Assembly: GCF_028735875.1 (NCBI RefSeq)
Contig: NZ_CP117834.1
Span: forward strand, 3,522,001-3,586,000
DNA length: 64,000 nt
Source of the DNA: Shouchella hunanensis
Lineage (GTDB): Bacteria > Bacillota > Bacilli > Bacillales > Bacillaceae_D
Reading direction: 5' to 3'
The notes under the pieces were generated by a model. That model searched no databases, had not been told where the DNA came from, and was given only the letters and a program-made list of their open reading frames with translations. The position numbers and the translations under genes are program-made. Shown piece by piece: positions 35,837 through 50,358 of the stretch; within the stretch, counting starts at the first letter, position 1; each line of letters opens with the position of its first letter.

Positions 35837-36820
35837 CTATGCACTCGTTCCTTTTCGTAATAACACATGATGTACAAGTTCTTGGTTAGGCACTTGAGTA
35901 GTACCTTCGATTTGAAGTAGCAAATGATTAATTGCTGTTTCTGCCATTTTGTTTATTGGTTGCTGAATGGTTGTTAATTCTGGTGCAATTTCTCTTACAA
36001 ATTCACTACCATCGTATCCGACTACTTTCAGGCTATCTGGTACAGTTATCCCTCTTTCTCGTGCTTCACGAATAACAGCTAAGGCAATACTATCGTCGCT
36101 TGCAAATATACCGTCAATGTCTTGTTGCTCATCAAACACAGTCGCAACTGCTTTTGCTGTCGCTTCTTGTTTTAATACCGGTTTAATTTCATAGGTTAAC
36201 ACTGGCAAGTCTTGTTCCTTCATCACATCTTCATAGGCTTTTCTCCGAAGGTTCGCTGGTGTTTCGAGGTCTAATGGACCATTAATATGGATAATTTTTT
36301 TACAGCCACTCTTTAATAAATGAGTTGTTGCAAGTACGCCACCTTCATAGTTATTAGAACTGATAACAGGAATTCGTTTCGATAAATAATGATCAAACGC
36401 AACTATTGGCAAATGGTGATCATCGTAATCAATTAAACCGCGATTATAAGTGCAGACGATAACGCCATCTACTTGGTTGCGTCGGAGCATCTCCCAATAA
36501 TTCCGCTCTTTTTCTACATTAAATAAGCTATTGCATAGTAAAACCTTTAATCCTTTTTCTGCACAATGGTGTTCAATTTTAGCGGCTAACTCACCATAAA
36601 AAGGATTGCTAGTTGTTGGCACAATCACTCCTATGATGTTAGATCGTTTGTTATAAAGGGAACGAGCAAGATCATTCGGCAAGTAGTTTAATGCATCCAT
36701 TGCTTTATATACTTTTTTCTTTGTATCCTCACTAATATAGCCGCGATTATTTAGCACACGAGAAACAGTTGTAGGTGACACACCTGCTGCATGTGCTACG
36801 TCACTTATTTTTGGTTTCAT
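35837..36820 (-). CDS. LacI-family repressor of the fructan operon
   Basis: This 327-aa regulator has an N-terminal HTH and hinge (ISDVAHAAGVSPTTVSRVLNNRGYIS, with the recognition helix split around SPTT, and LARSLYNKRS hinge) and a periplasmic-binding-protein-like effector domain (from NIIGVIVPTTSNPFYGEL). It lies directly upstream of the transporter operon on the same strand and is separated from it by the tandem AACCGGTT operators, its probable targets. AGAGGAGAAC precedes ATG. The inducer is probably a fructose-containing sugar or its phosphate; this is inference. Confidence 0.88.
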   Translation of the reverse strand: MKPKISDVAHAAGVSPTTVSRVLNNRGYISEDTKKKVYKAMDALNYLPNDLARSLYNKRSNIIGVIVPTTSNPFYGELAAKIEHHCAEKGLKVLLCNSLFNVEKERNYWEMLRRNQVDGVIVCTYNRGLIDYDDHHLPIVAFDHYLSKRIPVISSNNYEGGVLATTHLLKSGCKKIIHINGPLDLETPANLRRKAYEDVMKEQDLPVLTYEIKPVLKQEATAKAVATVFDEQQDIDGIFASDDSIALAVIREARERGITVPDSLKVVGYDGSEFVREIAPELTTIQQPINKMAETAINHLLLQIEGTTQVPNQELVHHVLLRKGTSA

Positions 36821-37040
36821 TTTGTTCTCCTCTTGGCACCTATTTACTTTATTATTAACATTGTAAACAAAAGAAAGCGTTAGTCCAACTATTAGTTCAC
36901 AATTAAAAGAGAGAAAAGCTACAAAATCCTTTAAGTTGTTAAAATTGACTATATTCCTTCAAAAAAATATTGGTTTTCAATACTTTAGACGGGGTATATA
37001 AGACTTAAAATAGACATTACCAAGGAGATAAAGTTCGATA

Positions 37041-37928
37041 ATGAATCATACAAACGATACGATAATGACTACCCTACTAAACAACCTAGCCATCATTCAA
37101 TTTGATACCAATCGAAAAGTATTGTTTTCAAACCAATTATTCGCCGATACAATGGGTTATACAGTGAATACCATGATAGGAAGAGCACATCATGAGTTCT
37201 GCTTTACAGACTTTGCACAAAGTCAGGCTTACAACGATTTTTGGGAGAGCCTATTAAACGGAAAAAGCTTTCAAGATAAAATTTTAAGGCGGCATGCTAA
37301 TGGAGAAGGCCTATGGTTAGAAGCAACATACATGCCCTTAATCGAAAATGGAGAGGTTCGAAGTGTGATGAAATTTGCAACAGACATCACTACCCGACAA
37401 CAAGGCATTGAGCACTTCGCTGAAAAGTTAGGAAAAAATACAGAAACAATGAATGATAATGCAGAAAGAATGATTGCAAGCAATGAGCTCATTCTCGATG
37501 ACATGCAAGAAACAGTCGCTCTTTTAACAAATATGGGTAAGACTTTGCAGACATTAGAAGAAAAAGCAAACGTTATTAATAAGATTTCATCTATGATTGA
37601 AGAATTTGCGGTTCAAACGAATGTACTTTCTTTTAATGCAGCGATTGAAGCGGCTCATGCTAAAGAATACGGTAGAGGCTTTAACGTTATTGCTGATGAA
37701 ATTCGTAAACTATCAAAGCAAATCGATCATTCCATTCAGGATATTCGGATGAATTTGTTTAACACAACAAAAGAAATAAAAAGTATTTCTAAAGGGACGA
37801 TGGGAATTATAGAGCGTTCGACAAAAAACCAAAATAAGTTGGAAAACTCGCTTTCTGATTATCGTAGCTTGCTAGTTGAAATTGAAGACATCAATCGTGG
37901 AACAAAAGATCTGATGAAAGTAATATAG
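37041..37928 (+). CDS. Soluble PAS-domain chemoreceptor (MCP signalling domain)
   Basis: This 295-aa protein has an N-terminal PAS domain (about residues 10-118, ending MKFATDITTRQQ) and a methyl-accepting-chemotaxis coiled coil. The conserved hairpin tip is present (EEFAVQTNVLSFNAAIEAA, then GRGFNVIADEIRKLS). There is no membrane segment, so it is cytoplasmic, and the signalling helices are short compared with full MCPs. It probably feeds redox or energy state to CheA. AAGGAG lies 12 bases upstream. Ligand or cofactor in the PAS pocket is unknown. Confidence 0.88.
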   Translation: MNHTNDTIMTTLLNNLAIIQFDTNRKVLFSNQLFADTMGYTVNTMIGRAHHEFCFTDFAQSQAYNDFWESLLNGKSFQDKILRRHANGEGLWLEATYMPLIENGEVRSVMKFATDITTRQQGIEHFAEKLGKNTETMNDNAERMIASNELILDDMQETVALLTNMGKTLQTLEEKANVINKISSMIEEFAVQTNVLSFNAAIEAAHAKEYGRGFNVIADEIRKLSKQIDHSIQDIRMNLFNTTKEIKSISKGTMGIIERSTKNQNKLENSLSDYRSLLVEIEDINRGTKDLMKVI

Positions 37929-37932
37929 GTGA

Positions 37933-37960
37933 GGCGATCTTCATAGATCGTCTTTTTGTT
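37933..37960 (+). terminator. Terminator after the PAS-MCP gene
   Basis: GGCGATCT, loop TCAT, AGATCGTC, then TTTTTGTTT. Confidence 0.8.
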
Positions 37961-37969
37961 TGTAAGTAT

Positions 37970-37996
37970 TTCAGCATGTTGTTACAACATGCTGAA
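37970..37996. promoter_or_regulatory. 12-bp inverted repeat upstream of the methyltransferase
   Basis: TTCAGCATGTTG (37970-37981) and CAACATGCTGAA (37985-37996) are perfect inverted copies around TTA. No T-run follows, and the preceding gene already has a terminator. An operator for a dimeric repressor is the better reading. Confidence 0.5.
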
Positions 37997-38049
37997 TTGC
38001 ATAAATTTTTATGGTAGACTTGTTAAAACATTACTAGGAGATGAATGAA

Positions 38050-38808
38050 ATGACAAAATGGAATTCCACTCTCTATGATGATAAACATAAGTTTGTAAGT
38101 CAATTTGGTAAGGACTTGATTTCTATTCTCGACCCACAAGAAGGAGAACATATCCTGGACGTTGGTTGTGGAACGGGTGATTTGGCTAACGAGCTCTCAA
38201 AAGCAGGTGCAATCGTTACAGGTTTTGACTCCTCTGCAGCTATGATTGAAACCGCAAAACGTAAGTATCCTCATATTTGCTTCCAGTTACAAGATGGTGA
38301 GGAAGATCGATACCTGTCACAGTTTCATGCTGTGTTTTCAAATGCAGCAATCCATTGGATGAAAAATCAGCGACAAGTGGTACAAAATTGTTATAATGCC
38401 CTGCTTCCAAAAGGACGTTTTATTGCTGAACTTGGTGGGGCTAACAATGTTGAATCCATTCTCTTAGCCTTAGAAGAGGCGTCTAAAACGCTCTCAATTC
38501 CTTACGAAAAATCCTTACTTCCTTGGGTGTTTCCTACAAAAGAAGAAATGACTGCCCATCTTACTGAGGCTGGCTTTCATGTATGGAAGATGTCGCATTT
38601 CTATCGCCCCACACGGTTATCCGGAGAGGAAGGAATTTATAACTGGCTGAATATGTTTAGTACAAGCTTCTTCAAGCATCTTACTAGTGAAGAAAGAAAT
38701 AGACTCTTTCGTGAATGTGAACGTCTTTTGCGTTCTAAATTGTATAAAGAGAATGGCTGGGTAGCAGATTATTGGCGTTTACGTTTCGTTGCACAGAAAC
38801 TTACTTAA
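38050..38808 (+). CDS. Class I SAM-dependent methyltransferase (trans-aconitate methyltransferase-like)
   Basis: This 252-aa enzyme has the SAM-binding motif I ILDVGCGTGDLA (about residue 37), the acidic loop GFDSSAAM, and VFSNAAIHWMKN, a pattern shared with trans-aconitate 2-methyltransferase and biotin BioC-like proteins. AGGAG at 38036-38040 favours ATG 38050 over ATG 38041. Substrate unknown. A 12-bp inverted repeat lies 54 bp upstream of the start. Confidence 0.85.
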   Translation: MTKWNSTLYDDKHKFVSQFGKDLISILDPQEGEHILDVGCGTGDLANELSKAGAIVTGFDSSAAMIETAKRKYPHICFQLQDGEEDRYLSQFHAVFSNAAIHWMKNQRQVVQNCYNALLPKGRFIAELGGANNVESILLALEEASKTLSIPYEKSLLPWVFPTKEEMTAHLTEAGFHVWKMSHFYRPTRLSGEEGIYNWLNMFSTSFFKHLTSEERNRLFRECERLLRSKLYKENGWVADYWRLRFVAQKLT

Positions 38809-38856
38809 CACTCAAACATATGTATTTTCTAACAAGCCACTGTATAAAAAAATGAC

Positions 38857-39270
38857 TCAATAGTAGTCTGAAATAATCAATTTCTCCAAATATTCCACTG
38901 GAGCATTTGGCCTTGTTTCTGCTATTTTATAAATTAATTTCACTGCATGAAACAATTGATTTTTCAATAACTTTTCGTCGACAGTCGGGTAGTCTATTAG
39001 TTGAATTAGTTCATATACTAGTACGGAATGCTCTAATAATGTAACCAACGCATACGTCTCATTATGTCTATAGCGATTCATATAAGTAGCGCCTACATAA
39101 TACTCCATGAATAGCGTTACATTGTTATTGCATATGTACGTAATGACGTCATTTTCAAAAACCTTAGCTGTACGATCTTCATTGAGGTAAAAAGGAATAT
39201 TGTTTAATAATCGTACTCTCCGTTCAATAATAACCACTCCAAACACATTGACTGATTCGCCAAAAAACAA
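38857..39270 (-). CDS. Uncharacterised 137-aa protein
   Basis: Soluble helical protein, no signal peptide, no family recognised. The first residues (FFGESVNVFGVV) are hydrophobic, and no good ribosome site precedes the ATG, so the true start may be a GTG about 12 codons later. A weak cre-like sequence (12 of 14) lies at 39318-39331 upstream. It is convergent with the methyltransferase gene. Confidence 0.5.
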   Translation of the reverse strand: MFFGESVNVFGVVIIERRVRLLNNIPFYLNEDRTAKVFENDVITYICNNNVTLFMEYYVGATYMNRYRHNETYALVTLLEHSVLVYELIQLIDYPTVDEKLLKNQLFHAVKLIYKIAETRPNAPVEYLEKLIISDYY

Positions 39271-39374
39271 AACACCTTATGCCATTCCCCCCTCCCCTCT
39301 TCCCGACTTCATAAGTTTGTAAACGCTTTTGCACGATTTTAACATGAACGTTTTCTGAAGAGTGACCATTAAGA

Positions 39375-39413
39375 AAACCCAAGTCCAATGTTACTAGATG
39401 ATGGGCTTGGGTT
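39375..39413. terminator. Terminator of the GntP permease gene
   Basis: AAACCCAAG and CTTGGGTTT form the stem; on the minus strand TTTTCTT follows. Confidence 0.75.
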
Positions 39414-39466
39414 TACATGTACTTCAATAGGTTTATCATGAGAGAATTCGTTTTCCATTTCCAATG

Positions 39467-40852
39467 TTAAATGAATAGAGACACAGTGATCGCTAATAAA
39501 AAGACAATAGCTGTTTTAAAAATGGTAAGCACGAAAATATCTTTATAAGATTGCCGGTGCGTTAGTCCTGTAATGGCAAGCAGTGTAATAACGGCTCCGT
39601 TATGCGGCAATGTATCCATGCCTCCTGAAGCCATGGAGGCAAATCGGTGCAACAACTCTGGACTTATTCCCATTGTATCCGCTACTTGCAAATAGTAAGA
39701 ACCCATTAATTCAAGTGCAATCGACAATCCTCCAGAAGCTGACCCTGTAATACCAGCAAGTACGTTAACTGCAATTGTTTCTGAAAGTATGGGATTATCG
39801 CTTGCTCGAAATACCCATTCTGAAATGGCACTAAATCCAGGAAGCTTACTAACAACATTCCCAAATCCAACTTCCGACGCTGTATTAAAGATAGCTAACA
39901 ACGCACCAGTCGCTGCCGTTGTTAGTCCTTGAGCTAAAGTCAAACGTATTTTTTTCATATTAATTAGCATGGCTGCTAAGATACCTATAGTAAGTGCAAT
40001 GATCAATGACCAGTTAGAAACAACTGTTCCGACGTCACCAATGCCATATGTATTCTCTAACATGGAAGGATCATACCAATTACGAACAGATAAAGGTGTT
40101 CGACTAAAAATAAAGTTAAAAATAATGACAAGTAGAAGCGGTACGATTGATAACCAAAATGAAGGTAGTGTTTTTTCATCAATTGGTTCTGGTTCATTTT
40201 TATGATGACTGCCATAGCCTTCCCCTTGAGCAAGGGCTTTCTTGCGTTGACGTTCTAACCACCACATACCAATGCTTAAAATCAGTAAGGTGCATGTTAA
40301 GCCAACGAGAGGTGCTGCATATGCATCTGTTCCAAAATAGCTTGTCGGGATAATATTTTGGATTTGTGGTGTTCCAGGCATAGAGTCCATTGTAAACGTA
40401 AATGCTCCTAGAGCAATGGAGGCAGGTATTAAGCGTTTTGGAATAGCAGCTTCTTTAAATATTGCAGCGGCAAATGGGTAAACGGCAAAAGCCACAACAA
40501 AGAGCGAAACTCCTCCATAAGTCAATGCTGCGCATGCAAAAACAACTGCAAGAATCGCCCTTTTTTGACCGAAAGATCGAACAATGCAATGAGCAATCGA
40601 AGCTGCCGCCCCCGTCATATCCATAATTTTTCCGAAAACAGCCCCTAATAAGAAAATCGGAAAAAAAGTTTTGATGTAATTTGCGGCATTCGTCATATAT
40701 GTTTCTGTGTAGCTTGGTAATAATGCCCCTCCTGATAATACAACGGCTAACAATGTAACAAGCGGCGCAATAATAATAACAGGGTATCCTCTATACGCTA
40801 AAAAAATGAGTAGACCAAGTGAAAGTAAAATGGCGACAATATCAATAAACAT
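39467..40852 (-). CDS. GntP-family permease, probably for 3-hydroxybutyrate
   Basis: This 461-aa transporter has about 12 membrane spans and GntP-family features (LLGAVFGKIMDMTGAAASIA, TMDSMPGTPQIQNIIPTS, LPHNGAVITLLAITG). The GntP family takes up gluconate and other small carboxylates. The gene is linked to a 3-hydroxybutyrate dehydrogenase gene and a sigma-54 activator, so D-3-hydroxybutyrate is the likely substrate. GAAAGGAG precedes ATG. It has its own -24/-12 promoter and a perfect cre site, so it should be induced by substrate and repressed by glucose. Confidence 0.85.
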   Translation of the reverse strand: MFIDIVAILLSLGLLIFLAYRGYPVIIIAPLVTLLAVVLSGGALLPSYTETYMTNAANYIKTFFPIFLLGAVFGKIMDMTGAAASIAHCIVRSFGQKRAILAVVFACAALTYGGVSLFVVAFAVYPFAAAIFKEAAIPKRLIPASIALGAFTFTMDSMPGTPQIQNIIPTSYFGTDAYAAPLVGLTCTLLILSIGMWWLERQRKKALAQGEGYGSHHKNEPEPIDEKTLPSFWLSIVPLLLVIIFNFIFSRTPLSVRNWYDPSMLENTYGIGDVGTVVSNWSLIIALTIGILAAMLINMKKIRLTLAQGLTTAATGALLAIFNTASEVGFGNVVSKLPGFSAISEWVFRASDNPILSETIAVNVLAGITGSASGGLSIALELMGSYYLQVADTMGISPELLHRFASMASGGMDTLPHNGAVITLLAITGLTHRQSYKDIFVLTIFKTAIVFLLAITVSLFI

Positions 40853-40879
40853 ACATATAGCTCCTTTCTTGTATCGTTA

Positions 40880-40893
40880 TGTAAGCGTTATCA
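40880..40893. promoter_or_regulatory. CcpA cre site in the permease leader
   Basis: TGTAAGCGTTATCA matches the cre consensus TGWAANCGNTNWCA at all 14 positions. It lies about 20-30 bp downstream of the predicted sigma-54 start, a roadblock position. Confidence 0.75.
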
Positions 40894-40923
40894 AAAAAAC
40901 GATTAGCTTCTTCCTCATTCTTT

Positions 40924-40940
40924 TGCAAAAATCATGCCAA
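40924..40940 (-). promoter_or_regulatory. Sigma-54 promoter of the permease gene
   Basis: On the minus strand TTGGCATGATTTTTGCA carries GG and GC exactly 12 bp apart, matching TGGCAC-N5-TTGCA. It stands 72 bp before the permease start. Confidence 0.85.
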
Positions 40941-41021
40941 CGATCTTATTAATCCGCACTTGTTTTAAAAGCTTATTTATAAGCAAATCTGTTCTGTAAT
41001 TGACTTCTTTTTCCGATACTG

Positions 41022-41079
41022 TGTTCGATTAGCCGAACATATAAAACGTTTCAATTCTATTATTGTTCGAGAATTGGAA
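41022..41079. promoter_or_regulatory. Candidate upstream activator sites for the sigma-54 regulator
   Basis: Two dyads occur 80-160 bp upstream of the permease promoter: TGTTCG-6-CGAACA (41022-41039) and GTTC-8-GAAC (about 41064-41079). They share the TGTTCG half-site and sit at enhancer distance. Confidence 0.5.
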
Positions 41080-41098
41080 CGCCATAGGAAATCTAAAA

Positions 41099-41132
41099 AA
41101 ACCGTCCTTCTCATTCGAGAAAGCGGTTCTGA
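41099..41132 (-). terminator. Terminator of the sigma-54 activator gene
   Basis: On the minus strand an ACCGCTTTCTC/GAGAAGGACGGT hairpin is followed by seven T. Confidence 0.75.
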
Positions 41133-41135
41133 CGT

Positions 41136-42797
41136 TTATGGCAACTGGTGTTTAGCAAGCTTTTCATAGAGGGTCGTCCGGCCAATGCCAAGTTGTTTAG
41201 CTGCTTCAGACTTATTGCCTTTTGCATTCTTTAAGCTTTGTACAATTGCTTCTTTTTCCGCATGTTCTAACTGAGTTGCTAAAGGTCGAATGTCCGCACA
41301 ATGCCCCTGCTTTCGTTTCAATTCTTTTGGGAGGTAAGTTGGTGTAAACCAATCCCCAGGGTTCATTAAAGTTAAAGCGCGTTCCACGATATTTTCTAAC
41401 TCGCGAATATTCCCAGGAAACTGGTAGTTTGTCAACAAATGCATCGTTTGAGAATCAACTCCTTTACTAGTCACCCCCAATATCGCCTCATATTTCGCTA
41501 ATAGAAAATGAACAAGGGGTTCAATATCTGCCTTGCGGTCACGCAAAGCAGGTATTTTAAGTTCAATTACATTGAGACGATAATACAAATCAAGGCGAAA
41601 CTCTCCTTTTTCTACAAGTGTTTGAAGTGATTGGTTTGTAGCAGCGACGACCCGTACATCAACTGATTTCGTCGTTAGACCACCTACACGTTCTACTTCT
41701 CTTTCCTGAAGAACACGAAGAAGTTTGACTTGCATATGTAGTGGAAGCTCGCCAATTTCATCAAGAAAAATAGTCCCACCGTCCGCCATTTCAAACTTTC
41801 CGAGCTTGCCGCCTTTTTTCGCTCCTGTAAATGAGCCCTCTTCATAGCCAAATAACTCAGCTTCAAGTAAGTCGTTCGGAATAGCAGCGCAATTTACTTT
41901 TACAAAAACCCCCATAGATCTAGAACTTGCCTGATGTATAGAGTGGGCAAAAAGCTCTTTTCCTGTACCGCTTTCTCCTAGTAAAAGAATAGTTGCCTGT
42001 CCTCTTGCGGCCTTCTTCGCCTCTTCTATTACATCTACGAATGCTCTACTTTCTCCAATTAAGTGTTGAAAAGAATAAGATGCTTTATTTCGATCTCGGA
42101 ATTCACCTTTGTATTTACGGACCTCTTTCTCTAATGCGTTTAATCGACGAAAAAGCGCTGTAAATTGTCCAATGTTTTTAAATAATAACTTTCCAACTGC
42201 CCCAACAAGCTTTTCGTCCTGATACATGGGTGTTCGAGTAACGATGATATAATTGTTTCCCACCTTTTGTAGTTGAGCGGTCTCTTCTACTCCTGACTTT
42301 GCCACTATGTGCATACGAGTATTTGGAATTACCTCTGTAACATGTTTTCCAATGGACTCAGCCTGATTGATCTCAATAAAATCAGCATATGCTTGTGAAA
42401 ATACTTGAACATAGCCATCTTTATCAACCATTACCAACCCATCGTATGTATGTTCAATCATATTAAGAAGGTTGCGCTCTTGAGCCTTTTCATTTGAAGC
42501 GGTTACATTCTTTGTGATGCTTAAAAAATAGAGTATACTTTCTACTCCTTTTATAGATATCGTTTCTTTTTGAACATTTACACTATCCCCCATCTGTTTA
42601 ATTGCTGCACATATATGAGGAATCCATTCTTTTTCAAAAGAAGAGTGGTTACTTGCTCGGTAGTCATTCAATACTAATAGTTTTTCAGCAACAGTGTTAG
42701 AAGCGATCAGCGAAATGTCATTACGGACTACAAAAACAGCTGTCCATTCATGGTCGCTACCGCATTCTAATAAAGTGGCTAATTGTTGACGATCCAT
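41136..42797 (-). CDS. Sigma-54-dependent transcriptional activator (PAS-AAA+-Fis HTH)
   Basis: This 553-aa enhancer-binding protein has an N-terminal sensory region with at least one PAS domain (about residues 105-210). The AAA+ domain carries Walker A GESGTGKE, the sigma-54-contact loop (GSFTGA in place of the usual GAFTGA) and GGTIFLDEIGELP. A C-terminal Fis-type HTH (NKSEAAKQLGIGRTTLYEKL) binds enhancer DNA. It sits between the two sigma-54 promoters and the two genes they drive. GAAGGGAAGAGAG precedes ATG. Similar regulators of Bacillus activate ketone-body or acetoin genes; the effector is probably hydroxybutyrate or a derivative. Confidence 0.92.
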   Translation of the reverse strand: MDRQQLATLLECGSDHEWTAVFVVRNDISLIASNTVAEKLLVLNDYRASNHSSFEKEWIPHICAAIKQMGDSVNVQKETISIKGVESILYFLSITKNVTASNEKAQERNLLNMIEHTYDGLVMVDKDGYVQVFSQAYADFIEINQAESIGKHVTEVIPNTRMHIVAKSGVEETAQLQKVGNNYIIVTRTPMYQDEKLVGAVGKLLFKNIGQFTALFRRLNALEKEVRKYKGEFRDRNKASYSFQHLIGESRAFVDVIEEAKKAARGQATILLLGESGTGKELFAHSIHQASSRSMGVFVKVNCAAIPNDLLEAELFGYEEGSFTGAKKGGKLGKFEMADGGTIFLDEIGELPLHMQVKLLRVLQEREVERVGGLTTKSVDVRVVAATNQSLQTLVEKGEFRLDLYYRLNVIELKIPALRDRKADIEPLVHFLLAKYEAILGVTSKGVDSQTMHLLTNYQFPGNIRELENIVERALTLMNPGDWFTPTYLPKELKRKQGHCADIRPLATQLEHAEKEAIVQSLKNAKGNKSEAAKQLGIGRTTLYEKLAKHQLP

Positions 42798-42896
42798 CTC
42801 TCTCTTCCCTTCTTCTACCTCACTTGTCCCAAAGAGTATACCATACAGCTATCTTTTAAAAGCACAGCCTATAGTTTTTTAGAACCTAAATGTGTA

Positions 42897-42913
42897 TTGG
42901 CATAAAATTTGCA
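42897..42913 (+). promoter_or_regulatory. Sigma-54 promoter of the hydroxybutyrate dehydrogenase gene
   Basis: TTGGCATAAAATTTGCA has the -24 GG (42899-42900) and the -12 GC (42911-42912) at 12-bp spacing. It lies 56 bp before the start codon. Confidence 0.88.
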
Positions 42914-42968
42914 TGGACACTACAGAGGATCTAGTTACTATATGGACAGTTACTTAGGAGGTAAAAAC

Positions 42969-43748
42969 ATGAAGAATAGCGAACAAGTTGTGGTAATTAC
43001 AGGGGCAGCCAGTGGTATTGGCTTTCAACTTGCTCAAAGTTTTGCATCAAACGGAGCAAAAGTCGTGTTAGCAGATCGTGACGAGACACGCGTCAAACAA
43101 GCAGCAGCTCAATTGGTTGCTAAGGGTTATACAGCCCACCCTATTGTTGTCGATGTGACAAAAGAGGAAGATATTAAGCAAATGATTCAATTTACTGTAA
43201 CACAATGCGGACGTTTAGATGTCTTGGTTAATAATGCAGGGATGCAGCATATTGCTCCTCTTGAACAATATGATACAGAACGTTATCGACTTCTCCTTTC
43301 AATTATGCTAGTGGGCCCATTTATGGCCATAAAGCATGCCATGCCTATAATGAAGAAACAAGGGTACGGACGAATTATTAACATGTCCTCTATTAATGGG
43401 ATAATCGGCTTTGCCGGAAAAGCGGCTTACAATAGTGCTAAACATGGTATTATTGGCTTGTCTAAAGTAGCTGCCCTTGAATCTGCAGAGTGTAACATTA
43501 CTGTTAACTGTATTGCTCCTGGTTACATAGATACGCCACTCGTACGAGCTCAATTAAAGGATCTAGCCTTTACTCGTAAAGTTGATGAAAAAAGAGTATT
43601 AGAAGACGTTATTTATCCACTTGTTCCGCAGAAACGGTTAATCACAGTTGAGGAAGTTGCAAGTATGGCGATTTATCTATGCTCCGAAGCAGCAAAAGGG
43701 ATAACTGGTCAAACATTGGTTATTGATGGCGGCTACACAGTTCAATAA
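42969..43748 (+). CDS. D-3-hydroxybutyrate dehydrogenase (SDR family)
   Basis: This 259-aa short-chain dehydrogenase oxidises D-3-hydroxybutyrate to acetoacetate with NAD+. The cofactor motif is TGAASGIG, the structural motif NNAG, and the catalytic Ser and YNSAKHG (Tyr-x3-Lys) follow. The C-terminus LVIDGGYTVQ and the LVPQKRLITVEEVA block are characteristic of hydroxybutyrate dehydrogenases (usual length about 258). TTAGGAGG precedes ATG 42969; an ATG at 42909 falls inside the -12 promoter region and is excluded. Divergent from the activator gene. Confidence 0.9.
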   Translation: MKNSEQVVVITGAASGIGFQLAQSFASNGAKVVLADRDETRVKQAAAQLVAKGYTAHPIVVDVTKEEDIKQMIQFTVTQCGRLDVLVNNAGMQHIAPLEQYDTERYRLLLSIMLVGPFMAIKHAMPIMKKQGYGRIINMSSINGIIGFAGKAAYNSAKHGIIGLSKVAALESAECNITVNCIAPGYIDTPLVRAQLKDLAFTRKVDEKRVLEDVIYPLVPQKRLITVEEVASMAIYLCSEAAKGITGQTLVIDGGYTVQ

Positions 43749-43812
43749 AACATTGTCACTAAGTAGACGCAGTTTTAATTCTTTAAAAACCATTCCATTC
43801 AGCTTTTATAAA

Positions 43813-43854
43813 AAACCCACAGTATTTTACCGACTACGTAAAAACTGTGGGTTT
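43813..43854. terminator. Bidirectional terminator
   Basis: AAACCCACAGT pairs with ACTGTGGGTTT, extended by TTTTAC/GTAAAA. T-runs occur on both strands. It separates the dehydrogenase gene and the convergent collagen gene. Confidence 0.85.
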
Positions 43855-43903
43855 AAATTTTTTATACAAAGATTTTTTACAATGCCCTATACATAAAACA
43901 TTT

Positions 43904-50119
<6,216 letters not shown>

Positions 50120-50291
50120 TTATATAGATATATTTTTATATGTAGGAAAAAAAGGCTTACTAAATGTTATTCAAAAGTTATGTAATTGTGTATTGTTTGA
50201 AATGAAGTTCCTACGATTTTAAGTTTTTAGGGCAATAAAGAACGTAGCCCTCTTAATAAAAAGTATATTTTCTTGCGAAGTTAAATACGAA

Positions 50292-50319
50292 AAGCCCAGA
50301 TAATTTCATATCTGGGCTT
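50292..50319 (-). terminator. Terminator of the ascorbate-type PTS operon
   Basis: AAGCCCAGATA (50292-50302) and TATCTGGGCTT (50309-50319); TTTT follows on the minus strand. A second hairpin, ACCACT/AGTGG, overlaps the ulaA stop codon near 50352-50370. Confidence 0.8.
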
Positions 50320-50358
50320 GAATCTGAACGATTATCATGTAAAAAAGAGATGGCCACT

